A stretch of DNA of 64,000 bases from Chloroflexota bacterium. GTDB lineage: Bacteria; Chloroflexota; UBA4733. Location: the NCBI GenBank assembly GCA_023381895.1, contig JAMCTA010000148.1, forward strand, positions 1-64,000, given 5' to 3'. Below are positions 33,966 through 43,145 of the stretch, piece after piece (the stretch's first letter is position 1; every line of letters begins with the position of its first letter). The notes below the pieces were generated by a model. That model made no database searches. It had not been told where the DNA came from and saw only the letters and a list, made by a program, of their open reading frames with translations. The position numbers were made by a program, and so were the translations under genes.

Positions 33966-35299
33966 ACCCCTATCGCTTCGTTCCCTTGGGTGCTGCGCCA
34001 CGGCGAGATCGGCACGTGCCGTCGCTGCGAGTGGAGGGGACGTCAGGTGTCTTTGACTGTGAAATTGAGACCCTTAGCCCTGTCATGATCGGAAATAGCG
34101 CCCCAGCCCAGGATCTAACCCAAGGTCGCACCGAATACTCGGAGCCGCGGTTGCAGGCCACGGCTATTCGAGGTGCGGTGCGGATGGTGTTCGAGACCAT
34201 GTCCCACTCGTGCCTCACACTCATCGACGGAACTTATGAGAGGCGCACCGTCGATTATCATCACGCGGTACCAGAGGCATTTCGCCCGTGTACTTCCGCG
34301 GAAGCGGCCTGTCCGGCGTGCCAGCTATTCGGGCTGTCGCCTCTTGCTGCGCGCGCCCACATATCTTCGCGCCTACATTTCTCCGACACTTTCACTCCTA
34401 TTGGTGGCTCTATTACAACCTTGTATATCCCGGCTCTTCAAGCCCCCAAGCCACACCACCGGCGTTTCTACGTCGATGAGACCGAGCAGATCGCCGGCAG
34501 AAAGTTCTACTACCACCGCCCATCAGGTCCGGTGATAGCCGCTGCCGGAGATCGGGGCTCCCATCCCATTACGGCTATTGCGATGGGGACGCGAATGAGC
34601 TTCAGCGTCGACTTCTCAAACCTCTCGCACGGTGAGCTATCATCCCTCCTCTATGCTCTCGTGCTCGAGGATGGGCTGGCACACAAGCTCGGCGGAGCGA
34701 AGCCGCTGGGATTCGGCACGGCTGTCCTCACCATAAGGTGTGCGACACTGCGATCATCTGAAGATGTCACCCTTGGTCTCACCGGTGAACGTCTTATGGG
34801 CGAGGACCTAGCGGCCTGGGTCAAAGCTTTGACGCGCAGGCATCATGAGGAGCGATCAGAGACCCTCGAAGCGCTCCGTGATGTCCTCGCTCTTAATCCG
34901 CCAGAGCCCACGCAATATCCAAGCGCCACGTGGTTTAGTAGTCACCCGACTACACCCCTTACCGAGCTTGTCGGGCCGGCGGTGAGAACTCGCACCATAG
35001 TGCCAGGTCCTCAGTCGCGTCGCAGCCCGGTAATACCCCCCGTGCCAGCTCCAGGGCCGCAGCGACCGGCAATTCCGGCGCCCGTCCAGCAAGCCCGCTC
35101 AGTACGACCGAAACAGCAGGCACAGGTGCAGCCGGTACGTCCACAAGAGGAGGAACCTGCCGCCACCTTGGCAGACCTCCTTCAGCATTTCGGCAGTCGA
35201 TCCCAGCCCAAAGAAGACCACGGCGATACCACTCGTCGGAGCCAGCGCGCGCGAGAAGAGCAGCGCCGCCTTATGGAGCGTCTTCGCCGGAAGGAATGA
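33962..35299 (+). CDS. TIGR03986-like Cas7 RAMP protein with proline-rich tail
   Basis: 445 residues, GTGA overlap with the previous gene. The opening NPYRFVPLG matches the PYNFVPL start of the TIGR03986 RAMP family found with III-D effectors. Then come TLSPVMIGN, LQATAIRGAVRMVF, a CPACQLFG pair, RLHFSD and the glycine loop GGAKPLGFGTAVL. Asp 51 lies 11 residues before a Pro 62, the same spacing as Asp 42 in the Csm3-like protein, so it may be a second cleavage residue. Residues 345-400 are proline/glutamine-rich and the last 45 are charged and helical. It ends the operon. Confidence 0.65.
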   Translation: MNPYRFVPLGAAPRRDRHVPSLRVEGTSGVFDCEIETLSPVMIGNSAPAQDLTQGRTEYSEPRLQATAIRGAVRMVFETMSHSCLTLIDGTYERRTVDYHHAVPEAFRPCTSAEAACPACQLFGLSPLAARAHISSRLHFSDTFTPIGGSITTLYIPALQAPKPHHRRFYVDETEQIAGRKFYYHRPSGPVIAAAGDRGSHPITAIAMGTRMSFSVDFSNLSHGELSSLLYALVLEDGLAHKLGGAKPLGFGTAVLTIRCATLRSSEDVTLGLTGERLMGEDLAAWVKALTRRHHEERSETLEALRDVLALNPPEPTQYPSATWFSSHPTTPLTELVGPAVRTRTIVPGPQSRRSPVIPPVPAPGPQRPAIPAPVQQARSVRPKQQAQVQPVRPQEEEPAATLADLLQHFGSRSQPKEDHGDTTRRSQRAREEQRRLMERLRRKE

Positions 35300-35340
35300 G
35301 GGGAGCCAGGGGCACCAGATCGGCAAGTTCCTCGAATTTG

Positions 35341-36828
35341 CTAGGGAAGTGTCAGAGCGATCGCTGATCCTTGCGCCAGGGGCACTACCACAGATGGAAC
35401 GATGCCGAGCAACAAGGTACCAACCACCGCGACAGTCAATAACACCCCTAGTGGAGTGGATACCCGCGCTTCAACTGGTCGCTCCTCAGGGCTGGTGGTG
35501 AAGAACATCAGCACCACCAGTCGCAGGTAGTAAAAGCCGGAGATCGCCGTCGTAATGACGCCGATAATAGCTAACTCGGCGTGCCCGGCTTGAATGATCG
35601 CGAGGAATAGGTAGAGCTTCCCTATGAATCCGGCCGTCGGCGGAATACCTGCTAGCGACAGCATGAACACTGCCATCAGCGCTGCTAGCGCCGGCTGCCG
35701 GGACGCTAGCCCACGGAAGTCCTCCAGGTCTGTTACCTCACGGCCGTTCCGATCAAGAGCAACGACAACAGCAAACGCTCCAAGATTCATGAGCGAATAG
35801 ACGGCCAGATAAAACATTGTGGCGCTCTGACCAGCGTGACTACCGGCAAGCGTCCCCAACAGCACGTAGCCCGCTTGAGCAATGCTGGAGTAAGCAAGCA
35901 TGCGCTTGATCCTCGTCTGGGCAATTGCAATCAAATTGCCCACGATCATCGTGAGCACAGCGAGAGCCCAGAGTACGGAAAACCACTCCGTGGTCAGCGG
36001 TGCCAGGGCGTCCTGGAGAACACGCAGGAGGCCGGCGAACATCGCGACTTTGGTTGCGACGGACATGAAAGCGGTTACAGGTGTGGGTGCACCGTCATAC
36101 ACGTCGGGGGTCCAGTTGTGAAACGGCACAAAGGAGAGCTTGAAACCGAACCCCACGAGCAGTAGTCCCATGCCGACAAATGCAAGGTGCAAGAGCGTGG
36201 GTGACTCTGAACCACTCAAGCCTTGTGCAACGGCGGCATAGTTGGTGGCCCCAGTTGCACCGAAGATGAACGCTATGCCATAGAGGAGGAATCCAAAGGC
36301 GAAAGCGCCAAGCAGGAAGTATTTGAGAGCCGCTTCCTCGGACACGAGCCGGCTCTTGGTGTAGCCAGCCAGCACGTACAGCGCAATCGAGAGCGTCTCA
36401 ATGCCGATGAAGAGAATAACCAGGTCTGCCGCTTGCGCCACGAGCAACATACCTACAGTGCTGAGAACAATGAGGGCGTAGTAGTCCCCCTCGTTGAGTG
36501 GCTCGGGACCCGCATACTGGATCGACATGAGAATCGTCAGCGCCGCAGCGAACAGCAAGAGCATGTTGAAGAAGAGGGCGAAGTTGTCGGCGACGAACGT
36601 CCCGTTAAATGCGCTTTGGTTGCCATTGATGAGCGTGACGCAATCAACGAATGCGACCGCCAGACCAGCGATCGATATCCAGGCGATAGTCAAATGTTGC
36701 CGCTTCGGCAAAGCAGCATCCAATAAGAGCGCCAGCAACCCCGTCACCGTCAGAACGATGACGGGAATGAGCGGTGCATAGTTGATCGCTGGCAAGGAGA
36801 TGTGCAATACAGCCGACGAGCCGTTCAC
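35341..36828 (-). CDS. nuoN: NADH-quinone oxidoreductase subunit N
   Basis: 495 residues from the GTG at 36828, with GGGGAGG upstream; the open frame runs on to 36900 but adds non-hydrophobic sequence. It is an antiporter-like proton-translocating subunit of complex I with about 14 membrane helices and the conserved lysine/glutamate-bearing helices (for example GLLLVGFGFKLSFVPFHNW, AYSSIAQAGYVLLG). It is last of the nuoA-N operon. Its 3' end faces the RAMP operon 41 bases away; no clear terminator hairpin is seen between them. Confidence 0.95.
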   Translation of the reverse strand: MNGSSAVLHISLPAINYAPLIPVIVLTVTGLLALLLDAALPKRQHLTIAWISIAGLAVAFVDCVTLINGNQSAFNGTFVADNFALFFNMLLLFAAALTILMSIQYAGPEPLNEGDYYALIVLSTVGMLLVAQAADLVILFIGIETLSIALYVLAGYTKSRLVSEEAALKYFLLGAFAFGFLLYGIAFIFGATGATNYAAVAQGLSGSESPTLLHLAFVGMGLLLVGFGFKLSFVPFHNWTPDVYDGAPTPVTAFMSVATKVAMFAGLLRVLQDALAPLTTEWFSVLWALAVLTMIVGNLIAIAQTRIKRMLAYSSIAQAGYVLLGTLAGSHAGQSATMFYLAVYSLMNLGAFAVVVALDRNGREVTDLEDFRGLASRQPALAALMAVFMLSLAGIPPTAGFIGKLYLFLAIIQAGHAELAIIGVITTAISGFYYLRLVVLMFFTTSPEERPVEARVSTPLGVLLTVAVVGTLLLGIVPSVVVPLAQGSAIALTLP

Positions 36829-36853
36829 CAAACGAACCTCCCCAACACCAGTC

Positions 36854-38410
36854 CTACCGAGCCGCCACGGAGATCGACTCAGCCCATAAACCATCGGCAT
36901 TCACTTGCGATGAAGCCGCTGCACCCTGGACACTGGCCGCCACACCAAGAGCGGAAGGCCCCGTCTTCGATAACACGATGCCAGGTACGAAGCCCAGGGC
37001 AATGATCAACGCTATGAGCGGAGCGAACACCGTCCAGTCACGTCCACGCAGATCCTTCTTTACCGCCCCCCCAGTAGCCAGCGCCGCAGACGGCTCCTGA
37101 TATGCCACACGAGCATACATCCAGATCAGGTACGAGGCACTCAAAATGACCCCAAGCGTCGCTAACACGCCATAGGCGTAGGAACCCAGGCCTTCAAATG
37201 CCCCGCGAAGGATCAGGAACTCCCCTGGAAACCCATTGAGGCCAGGTAGAGGCATTGCGGACAGACCAGCAATGAGGAGCGTGGCAGCCAACGCCGGCGC
37301 TACCGCCTGCATTCCACCCAACTCCGCAATTTGACGAGTCTTCCACCTCGCTTCGATGGCGCCAATCAACAGGAACAGGGCAGTAATGCTGATGCCGTGA
37401 GCCACCATCAAGAAGACACTTCCGTCGATACCAGCTGCTCGGAGTGAAAAGATTCCCAGCACAATCAAGCCCATATGTCCCAGGCTAGAGTACGAGATGA
37501 GGCCCTTGAGGTCCTTCTGGGAAATAGCACTCCACGCTCCGTACAAGATTGTCACGACACACAGCGTGGCAAGAAGGGGAGCAAACTGTCGTGATGCCTG
37601 TGGAAAGAGACCTAGGCAGAATCTCAAGAATCCATAGGCCCCTACTTTGGACATGACACCCGCCAGCATGACCGACGCACCAGTCGGGCCTTCCACATAT
37701 GCATCTGGAAGCCAGGAACTGAAGGGAACGATGGGTGCCTTGATAGCGAAAGCGAGAGCAAAGGCGAGGAAAAACCACGTCTGAGCCCCACCGCTCACCG
37801 GCGCCTTCTCCAGTTGCACAAAGTCGAAGGTGCCTGAACCCGAGCTGAGCACTCGCACACCGATGATCGCTACCAGCATGAGCAGGCTGCCGAAGAGGGT
37901 ATAGAGAAAAAACTTCAACGCCGCATACCGTCCACGTGAGCTGCCCCACCCCCCGATAAGGAAGTACATCGGAATGAGCATTGCTTCAAAGAACACGTAA
38001 AACAGGATGAGATCAAGCGCTATGAAGACACCAACCACAGTAGTTTCAAGGAAGAGCATCCAGAAAAGGTAGATGTGCTGGCGCTCATCCAGCTCAGGAG
38101 TAGCGAATAGAATGACGAGCAGAGTCACGACCGCTGTAAGAATCGTGAGAACGAGACTCAGACCGTCAACACCAAGGTGATAGCTGACACCAAGCCCACT
38201 GATCCATGGAACGTCTTCGACGAACTGGAACTCCGGCGATCCACTCGATGATTGATAGGCGAAGTACGTCACAATCGAGAGCACAACCTCGACACCACTC
38301 ACCGCTACAGCGAGCTGCCGGGCAATTGGAGACTGCCGGCCTACCGCCAGAATGACAATGCCACCGACGATTGGCAGGAACAGCAGAATGCTCAGAAGTG
38401 GAAAGCCCAC
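36854..38410 (-). CDS. nuoM: NADH-quinone oxidoreductase subunit M
   Basis: 518 residues, about 14 membrane helices. It is one of three antiporter-like subunits pumping protons. Family segments: HLGVDGLSLVLTILTAVV, FFEAMLIPMYFLIGGWG (the glutamate helix), KAPIVPFSSWLPDAYVEGPT (the lysine helix), and LISYSSLGHMGLIVLG. Homologous in layout to nuoL and nuoN beside it. Separated by 25 bases from the nuoN start. Confidence 0.97.
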   Translation of the reverse strand: MGFPLLSILLFLPIVGGIVILAVGRQSPIARQLAVAVSGVEVVLSIVTYFAYQSSSGSPEFQFVEDVPWISGLGVSYHLGVDGLSLVLTILTAVVTLLVILFATPELDERQHIYLFWMLFLETTVVGVFIALDLILFYVFFEAMLIPMYFLIGGWGSSRGRYAALKFFLYTLFGSLLMLVAIIGVRVLSSGSGTFDFVQLEKAPVSGGAQTWFFLAFALAFAIKAPIVPFSSWLPDAYVEGPTGASVMLAGVMSKVGAYGFLRFCLGLFPQASRQFAPLLATLCVVTILYGAWSAISQKDLKGLISYSSLGHMGLIVLGIFSLRAAGIDGSVFLMVAHGISITALFLLIGAIEARWKTRQIAELGGMQAVAPALAATLLIAGLSAMPLPGLNGFPGEFLILRGAFEGLGSYAYGVLATLGVILSASYLIWMYARVAYQEPSAALATGGAVKKDLRGRDWTVFAPLIALIIALGFVPGIVLSKTGPSALGVAASVQGAAASSQVNADGLWAESISVAAR

Positions 38411-38458
38411 GTGCCCACCCTTCCTTCTCCCACAGCCCTCTTGCTACGACCGCTGTGT

Positions 38459-40414
38459 TTAGCGGATCAGCAAGAACGCGACGATAATCACCACACCAAC
38501 CAACATCGAGAGGAGGTACTGCCGCACGTACCCCGTCTGAATGGACCGCAACCCTTGACCGACTCCACCCAATAACATCGCCACACCGCGCACGATACCG
38601 TCGAGCACCTCTCGATCGAAGACCCGTCCGAGAAAATCCGAGATCGCCAAGGTGGGCTTCACAATAGCCGTGTCGTACAGCTCATCAACGAAGTACTTGC
38701 CGAGTAGCAGCCTGTACAAGCCGTTCGCTTGCTGCGCGAGCGTGGCAGGTGCGTCCTTGATCCGCTGCCCCCCGTACCAGTTCCACGCAACCCCAATGCC
38801 GGAGAGCGCCACCGCAATCGCCACGATTGCGAGCAACCAGAATTGAATCGCAGACTCCTCCGGAAGCTGCGCACTGGCAGGGATTTGATAGTGCGTAAAA
38901 GTACCTGCCAGATACCCACTGAAGACTCGCCAGAGACCAGGGATCTCCAGCAACCCACCAACGGCGGCGAGCGCTGCAAGAATAGTCACGGGGATCAGCA
39001 TGTTGGATGGCGCCTCGTGAGCGTGCTCGTAGAGCTGAGCATCACCGCGGAAATGCCCTCGGAAGGTCATCCCCATCAGCCTAAAGATATAGAAGGCTGT
39101 GAACAGCGCCGTGATCAATCCAAAGAGGTAGAGCCAGAAGTTTCGCAGCAACGCATCACCCAAGATCGCATCCTTGCTCCAGAACCCAGACATAGGAAAC
39201 ATCCCGGCGAGAGCCAGAGCCCCCACTAACATCGCACCAAACGTGCGCGGCAGCTTAGCCTGAAGGCCACCCATCCGCCGCATATCCTGCTCCCCGAGAT
39301 CGGCTCCTTCTGGGATGAGTGCATGGATGACGTTACCAGCCGCCAGAAACAGCAAAGCCTTAAAGAAGGCGTGCGTCATCAAATGGAAAATGGCCGCAGC
39401 GTATCCAGCGACCCCAATGGCAACGAACATGTAGCCTAGCTGACTGATCGTCGAATAGGCCAGTACGCGCTTGAGATCGGGCTGAACGAGGCCGATCGTC
39501 GCAGCAAAGAATGCTGTCGAAATGCCAACTACGGCAATCACCCCACCAGCATAGGGCGAAGCTGCAATCAGCGGGTATGACCGCGCTAGCAGGTACACGC
39601 CTGCTGTCACCATCGTCGCTGCATGGATGAGAGCAGATACAGGTGTCGGACCCTCCATCGCATCAGGCAGCCAGGTGTGCAGTGGAATCTGGGCCGACTT
39701 CGCAGTGGAGGCGAACAAGAACAGCAAGGCAACGGCGGTAGCCATGCCCGCTCCAAGTTTGCCCACCTGCGAGAACACAGAACTGTATTCGACTGAGCCA
39801 AGCCGGGTAAAGAGGAGAAGGATGCCTATCAGGAAGGCAGCATCGCCGATGGCATTGACAACGAATGCCTTGATCCCAGCCACCGTCGCAGCATTGCGGC
39901 GGAACTCGAACGAGATCAATAGGTACGAGCAGAGCCCAACGCCCTCCCACCCAACCATCGTCAGGAGGAAGTTATCCGAGGTAACCAGGAGCAACATCGA
40001 TGCCACGAAGAGATTGAGATAGACGAAGAAGCGTCGGAATTCGCCCCGCTGATCGGTCTCCGAAGCAGTGTACGCCGGATGCCACATGTAGCCGGTCGAG
40101 TACACGTGGATCAGGAAACTCACACCGGAAACGATCAAGACCATCACGATACTCAAGGGATCAGCCAGGAACGACAAGTTCACGACTGTCTGGGCACCGG
40201 GAATCCAGGTGTACGGAGTCACTACCTGGGCACGCTGGTCAACGGGATACCCATTGAGACTAAAGAAGACGAGGAGACCAACAACGAAAGACAGCAGCAC
40301 CGCACCCGAGGCCACAGCGCCAATAGCCTGCTTCGTGAGCCACTGACCGAACAGGGCGACAATTGCACAGCCCAGTAAGGGGAACGCCACGACCAGCCAC
40401 AATGCTGCTACCAT
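38459..40414 (-). CDS. nuoL: NADH-quinone oxidoreductase subunit L
   Basis: 651 residues, the usual length, with about 16 membrane helices including the long lateral amphipathic helix near the C-terminus (about 500-620). Conserved pieces: TVGWEGVGLCSYLLISF, SAQIPLHTWLPDAMEGPTPV, YSTISQLGYMFVAIGV and HLMTHAFFKALLFLAAG. It is the distal proton channel of complex I and the lateral helix ties the pump modules together. A 167-base gap before it, relative to nuoK, is the longest inside the operon and shows no recognisable gene. Confidence 0.97.
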   Translation of the reverse strand: MVAALWLVVAFPLLGCAIVALFGQWLTKQAIGAVASGAVLLSFVVGLLVFFSLNGYPVDQRAQVVTPYTWIPGAQTVVNLSFLADPLSIVMVLIVSGVSFLIHVYSTGYMWHPAYTASETDQRGEFRRFFVYLNLFVASMLLLVTSDNFLLTMVGWEGVGLCSYLLISFEFRRNAATVAGIKAFVVNAIGDAAFLIGILLLFTRLGSVEYSSVFSQVGKLGAGMATAVALLFLFASTAKSAQIPLHTWLPDAMEGPTPVSALIHAATMVTAGVYLLARSYPLIAASPYAGGVIAVVGISTAFFAATIGLVQPDLKRVLAYSTISQLGYMFVAIGVAGYAAAIFHLMTHAFFKALLFLAAGNVIHALIPEGADLGEQDMRRMGGLQAKLPRTFGAMLVGALALAGMFPMSGFWSKDAILGDALLRNFWLYLFGLITALFTAFYIFRLMGMTFRGHFRGDAQLYEHAHEAPSNMLIPVTILAALAAVGGLLEIPGLWRVFSGYLAGTFTHYQIPASAQLPEESAIQFWLLAIVAIAVALSGIGVAWNWYGGQRIKDAPATLAQQANGLYRLLLGKYFVDELYDTAIVKPTLAISDFLGRVFDREVLDGIVRGVAMLLGGVGQGLRSIQTGYVRQYLLSMLVGVVIIVAFLLIR

Positions 40415-40581
40415 GAAGATTCCTCTCCACCCCCAGAATCGCGGATATGACCCCGTCCCTTGCCAGGCAAGCCACCTTGTTATAGCACGCTGGCTCAGTC
40501 GAGGGGCACGCCGGCTTCCCCCTCCTCAGGAGTTGGGCCGCCCGCTACGGTCACAACAACGTGCCGCGATCTCTGCCTCCG

Positions 40582-40887
40582 CTACCCCTGCAATGTGTGA
40601 ACATCATCCACGTCAACTGAAGCCCGCGACCTGAAGATCGTGACAATAATCGCGAGACCAACGACCACTTCAGCTGCAGCGACGACCAAGACGAACAAGG
40701 TAACTACTTGGCCAGTTACATTCCCCCACATTCGGGAGAACGTGATGAAGCTCAGGTTTACGGAGTTGAGCATGAGCTCAACCGACATGAACACCACCAG
40801 TGGGTTCTTCCGCGTGAGTACTCCAGTCACACCGAGCGTGAACAGTATTGCGCTCACGACAAGATAATTCACGATCGGTGCACTCAT
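40582..40887 (-). CDS. nuoK: NADH-quinone oxidoreductase subunit K
   Basis: 101 residues, three membrane helices: [36 protein letters not shown] with the essential membrane glutamate (E in MSVELML), and [18 protein letters not shown] with the second glutamate. It takes part in the proton path next to NuoJ. The start overlaps the nuoJ end by 4 bases. Confidence 0.97.
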   Translation of the reverse strand: MSAPIVNYLVVSAILFTLGVTGVLTRKNPLVVFMSVELMLNSVNLSFITFSRMWGNVTGQVVTLFVLVVAAAEVVVGLAIIVTIFRSRASVDVDDVHTLQG

Positions 40888-41414
40888 GCGGTTCGCCTCT
40901 TTGCCAGAACAATCGACCCTACTACAGCTACGAGAAGCACGATCGTGGTAAGTTCAAACGACCACAGGTATTGCGACGTGAAGATCTGCTTGCCGATCAC
41001 TTGCACATTTCCGACACAAAGGCCTTGTCCCGTGCAAGGAACCGCCGCCAGGCTCTCGAGAGGCTTCGGAGCTGGAAAAACGTTGGACGCTACAAGTACC
41101 ACAGTCTCGACAAGTAGCACAATGGCGAGAGCCACACTCATCAGCCGCTGACCTGGCAAGCGGTCATCAACCTCTTCACGTCCCGGACTCAGTAACGTCA
41201 CCACGAACAGGAACAGCACCATAATGGCGCCAGCATAGACGATGACCTGAACAACGCCCACAAACTCGGCCCCAAGCGTGAGGTAGAGCACCGCCAGGCA
41301 TACGAGATTGAGCGTGAGGCTGATAGCCGAGTGCACAGAGGATCGCAGACTGATCACACCAAAACCGGCGACGATAGCGAGAACGGCAAAAACGTAGAAG
41401 ATAATTGTTCCCAT
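40884..41414 (-). CDS. nuoJ: NADH-quinone oxidoreductase subunit J
   Basis: 176 residues with five membrane helices, including [15 protein letters not shown], the helix that carries the pi-bulge in NuoJ/ND6. A hydrophilic stretch [15 protein letters not shown] follows as a loop. The ATG at 41414 shares a base with the nuoI stop. A loop between the fourth and fifth helices (about 120-150) contains a cysteine pair, which is not part of the known core and is probably unimportant. Confidence 0.95.
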   Translation of the reverse strand: MGTIIFYVFAVLAIVAGFGVISLRSSVHSAISLTLNLVCLAVLYLTLGAEFVGVVQVIVYAGAIMVLFLFVVTLLSPGREEVDDRLPGQRLMSVALAIVLLVETVVLVASNVFPAPKPLESLAAVPCTGQGLCVGNVQVIGKQIFTSQYLWSFELTTIVLLVAVVGSIVLAKRRTA

Positions 41415-41956
41415 CAGTGCTCCTCTACCGCAGCCGCCACTTCTCGGACCACCTCCGGGGACATCTCTGCTCCACTCACGATCTTGGGCAAAGGACCATT
41501 ATAGGGAACGAGCAAGCGGTCCTTACCGTAGATGAAGTCATCACGATGATAGTCAGCCAGCTCATATTGCTGTCCAAGCACAATTGCACCGGTAGGACAA
41601 GCCTCTTCGCAATAGCCACAGAAGATGCAGCGAATCATGTTGATCTCGTAGATTTTTGCGTAGCGCTCACCTGGAGAATAGCGCTCGGTTTCCGTGTTTT
41701 CTGCTGCAACGACACGGATCGCCTTAGCCGGACACGCCGCCGCGCATAGAGAGCAACCGATACACTTCTCGAGGCCATTGGGGTAGCGGAGGAGTTTGTG
41801 CAGTCCTCGGAATCTCTTCGCCATCTGTATGCGCTGCTCAGGGTACTGAACGGTCACCGGCTTCCGCAGCATATGTCGAAAAGTTGTGGCGAACCCCTTC
41901 GCGAATGCTCGAATATCTCCCAACACCTCGGCAATGGCGCTCGAGCCGTCAGCCAT
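41414..41956 (-). CDS. nuoI: NADH-quinone oxidoreductase subunit I
   Basis: 180 residues from the ATG at 41956, where AAAGGAGGGC gives a strong ribosome binding site; the open frame goes on to 42058 but the extension is arginine-rich and unlike the family. It carries the two 4Fe-4S clusters N6a and N6b with motifs [16 protein letters not shown] and [16 protein letters not shown]. It passes electrons from NuoG/NuoD side clusters to N2 in NuoB. Confidence 0.96.
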   Translation of the reverse strand: MADGSSAIAEVLGDIRAFAKGFATTFRHMLRKPVTVQYPEQRIQMAKRFRGLHKLLRYPNGLEKCIGCSLCAAACPAKAIRVVAAENTETERYSPGERYAKIYEINMIRCIFCGYCEEACPTGAIVLGQQYELADYHRDDFIYGKDRLLVPYNGPLPKIVSGAEMSPEVVREVAAAVEEH

Positions 41957-42044
41957 CGCTTTCGCCCTCCTTTTCTGTCTTCTAAGACCCGCACTGCTCC
42001 GGAGTCCGGATGCGCCTGGGCCTGCGCTCGATACGCAATCGCTC

Positions 42045-43127
42045 TTATACCCAGCCAAAGGTCTGGAACAGGGCGAAGAAAAACGCTGTCCACAGGACGT
42101 TGAGAATTCCCATCGGGAGCAGCACGAGCCATCCCAGGCGCATTAGCCGGTCATACCGGATGCGCGGCAATGTTGCCCTGATCCAGATAAAACCACACAT
42201 GCAAAGGAACACTTTGAGAATGAACCACGCTACACCGAGAATCGGAATAGTTCCCACCAGTGGGCCCTGCCAGCCGCCGAGGAAGAACGTAGTTGCGATG
42301 GCACCTACCGTGATCATGTTGATGTACTCGGCGAGGAAGAACATCCCAAAGCGCATGCCAACGTACTCAGTATGATACCCAGCGCCCAACTCACCTTCTG
42401 CTTCAGCAAGATCGAACGGCGCCCTATTCGTCTCGGCCACCCCCGCGATCACGTACGCAATGAAGCCGAGGGGGGTGCGAAGTGCGTTGATCGTCCAGAG
42501 CTTATCTTGCTGATTGACGATATCCTGGAGACTGAGCGAGCCAGTGATCAGTATGACGCCAACAAGCCCCAGACCAATGGCGAGCTCATAGCTGATCATC
42601 TGGGCTGCCGACCGAATACCACCAAGCAGCGAATACTTGTTGTTCGATGACCACCCGGCAAGCACGACCCCATACACCGTAATGGAAGTGACCGCGAGCG
42701 TGAACAAGATGCCAACGTTCACGTCCATGAGCGCAAGCTCGACACGGTGCCCACCGATTTCAAAGGTAGGGCCAATGGGGATGACGCTGAAGGCGAGCAG
42801 CGCTGTACAGACCGCGATGAGAGGCGCGAGAAAATACGTGGTCCTATCGACACTGGCCGGCACGACATCTTCCTTGAAGAAGAGCTTGACGGCATCGGCG
42901 GCAGGCTGCATAAGGCCAAAAGGCCCGACACGGTTGGGACCGTAGCGCACTTGCATACGGCCGATGAGCTTCCGCTCGAGCAATGTGGAGTAGGCGAAGC
43001 CCGTCACCAGAACAAGAGCAAGGACGGCAGCATAGACGACAGCTTCGACGACAACGAACAGGTCGAGATGAGTTGCACCGAGGACGGCGCCAACGACGAA
43101 CGGCGGCACGATAAGTGAGCCTGTCAA
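42045..43127 (-). CDS. nuoH: NADH-quinone oxidoreductase subunit H
   Basis: 360 residues with eight membrane helices, starting at a TTG with GAGGAG upstream. It forms the quinone cavity with NuoB and NuoD. Conserved regions: [41 protein letters not shown] and [21 protein letters not shown]. An 88-base gap separates it from nuoI. Confidence 0.97.
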   Translation of the reverse strand: MTGSLIVPPFVVGAVLGATHLDLFVVVEAVVYAAVLALVLVTGFAYSTLLERKLIGRMQVRYGPNRVGPFGLMQPAADAVKLFFKEDVVPASVDRTTYFLAPLIAVCTALLAFSVIPIGPTFEIGGHRVELALMDVNVGILFTLAVTSITVYGVVLAGWSSNNKYSLLGGIRSAAQMISYELAIGLGLVGVILITGSLSLQDIVNQQDKLWTINALRTPLGFIAYVIAGVAETNRAPFDLAEAEGELGAGYHTEYVGMRFGMFFLAEYINMITVGAIATTFFLGGWQGPLVGTIPILGVAWFILKVFLCMCGFIWIRATLPRIRYDRLMRLGWLVLLPMGILNVLWTAFFFALFQTFGWV

Positions 43128-43145
43128 ACTCGTGGTGCTCCTCTC

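Noticed and set aside
40415..40581. Possible extra gene between nuoL and nuoK
   Set aside because: The 167-base gap contains no frame with a start, ribosome binding site and sensible product.
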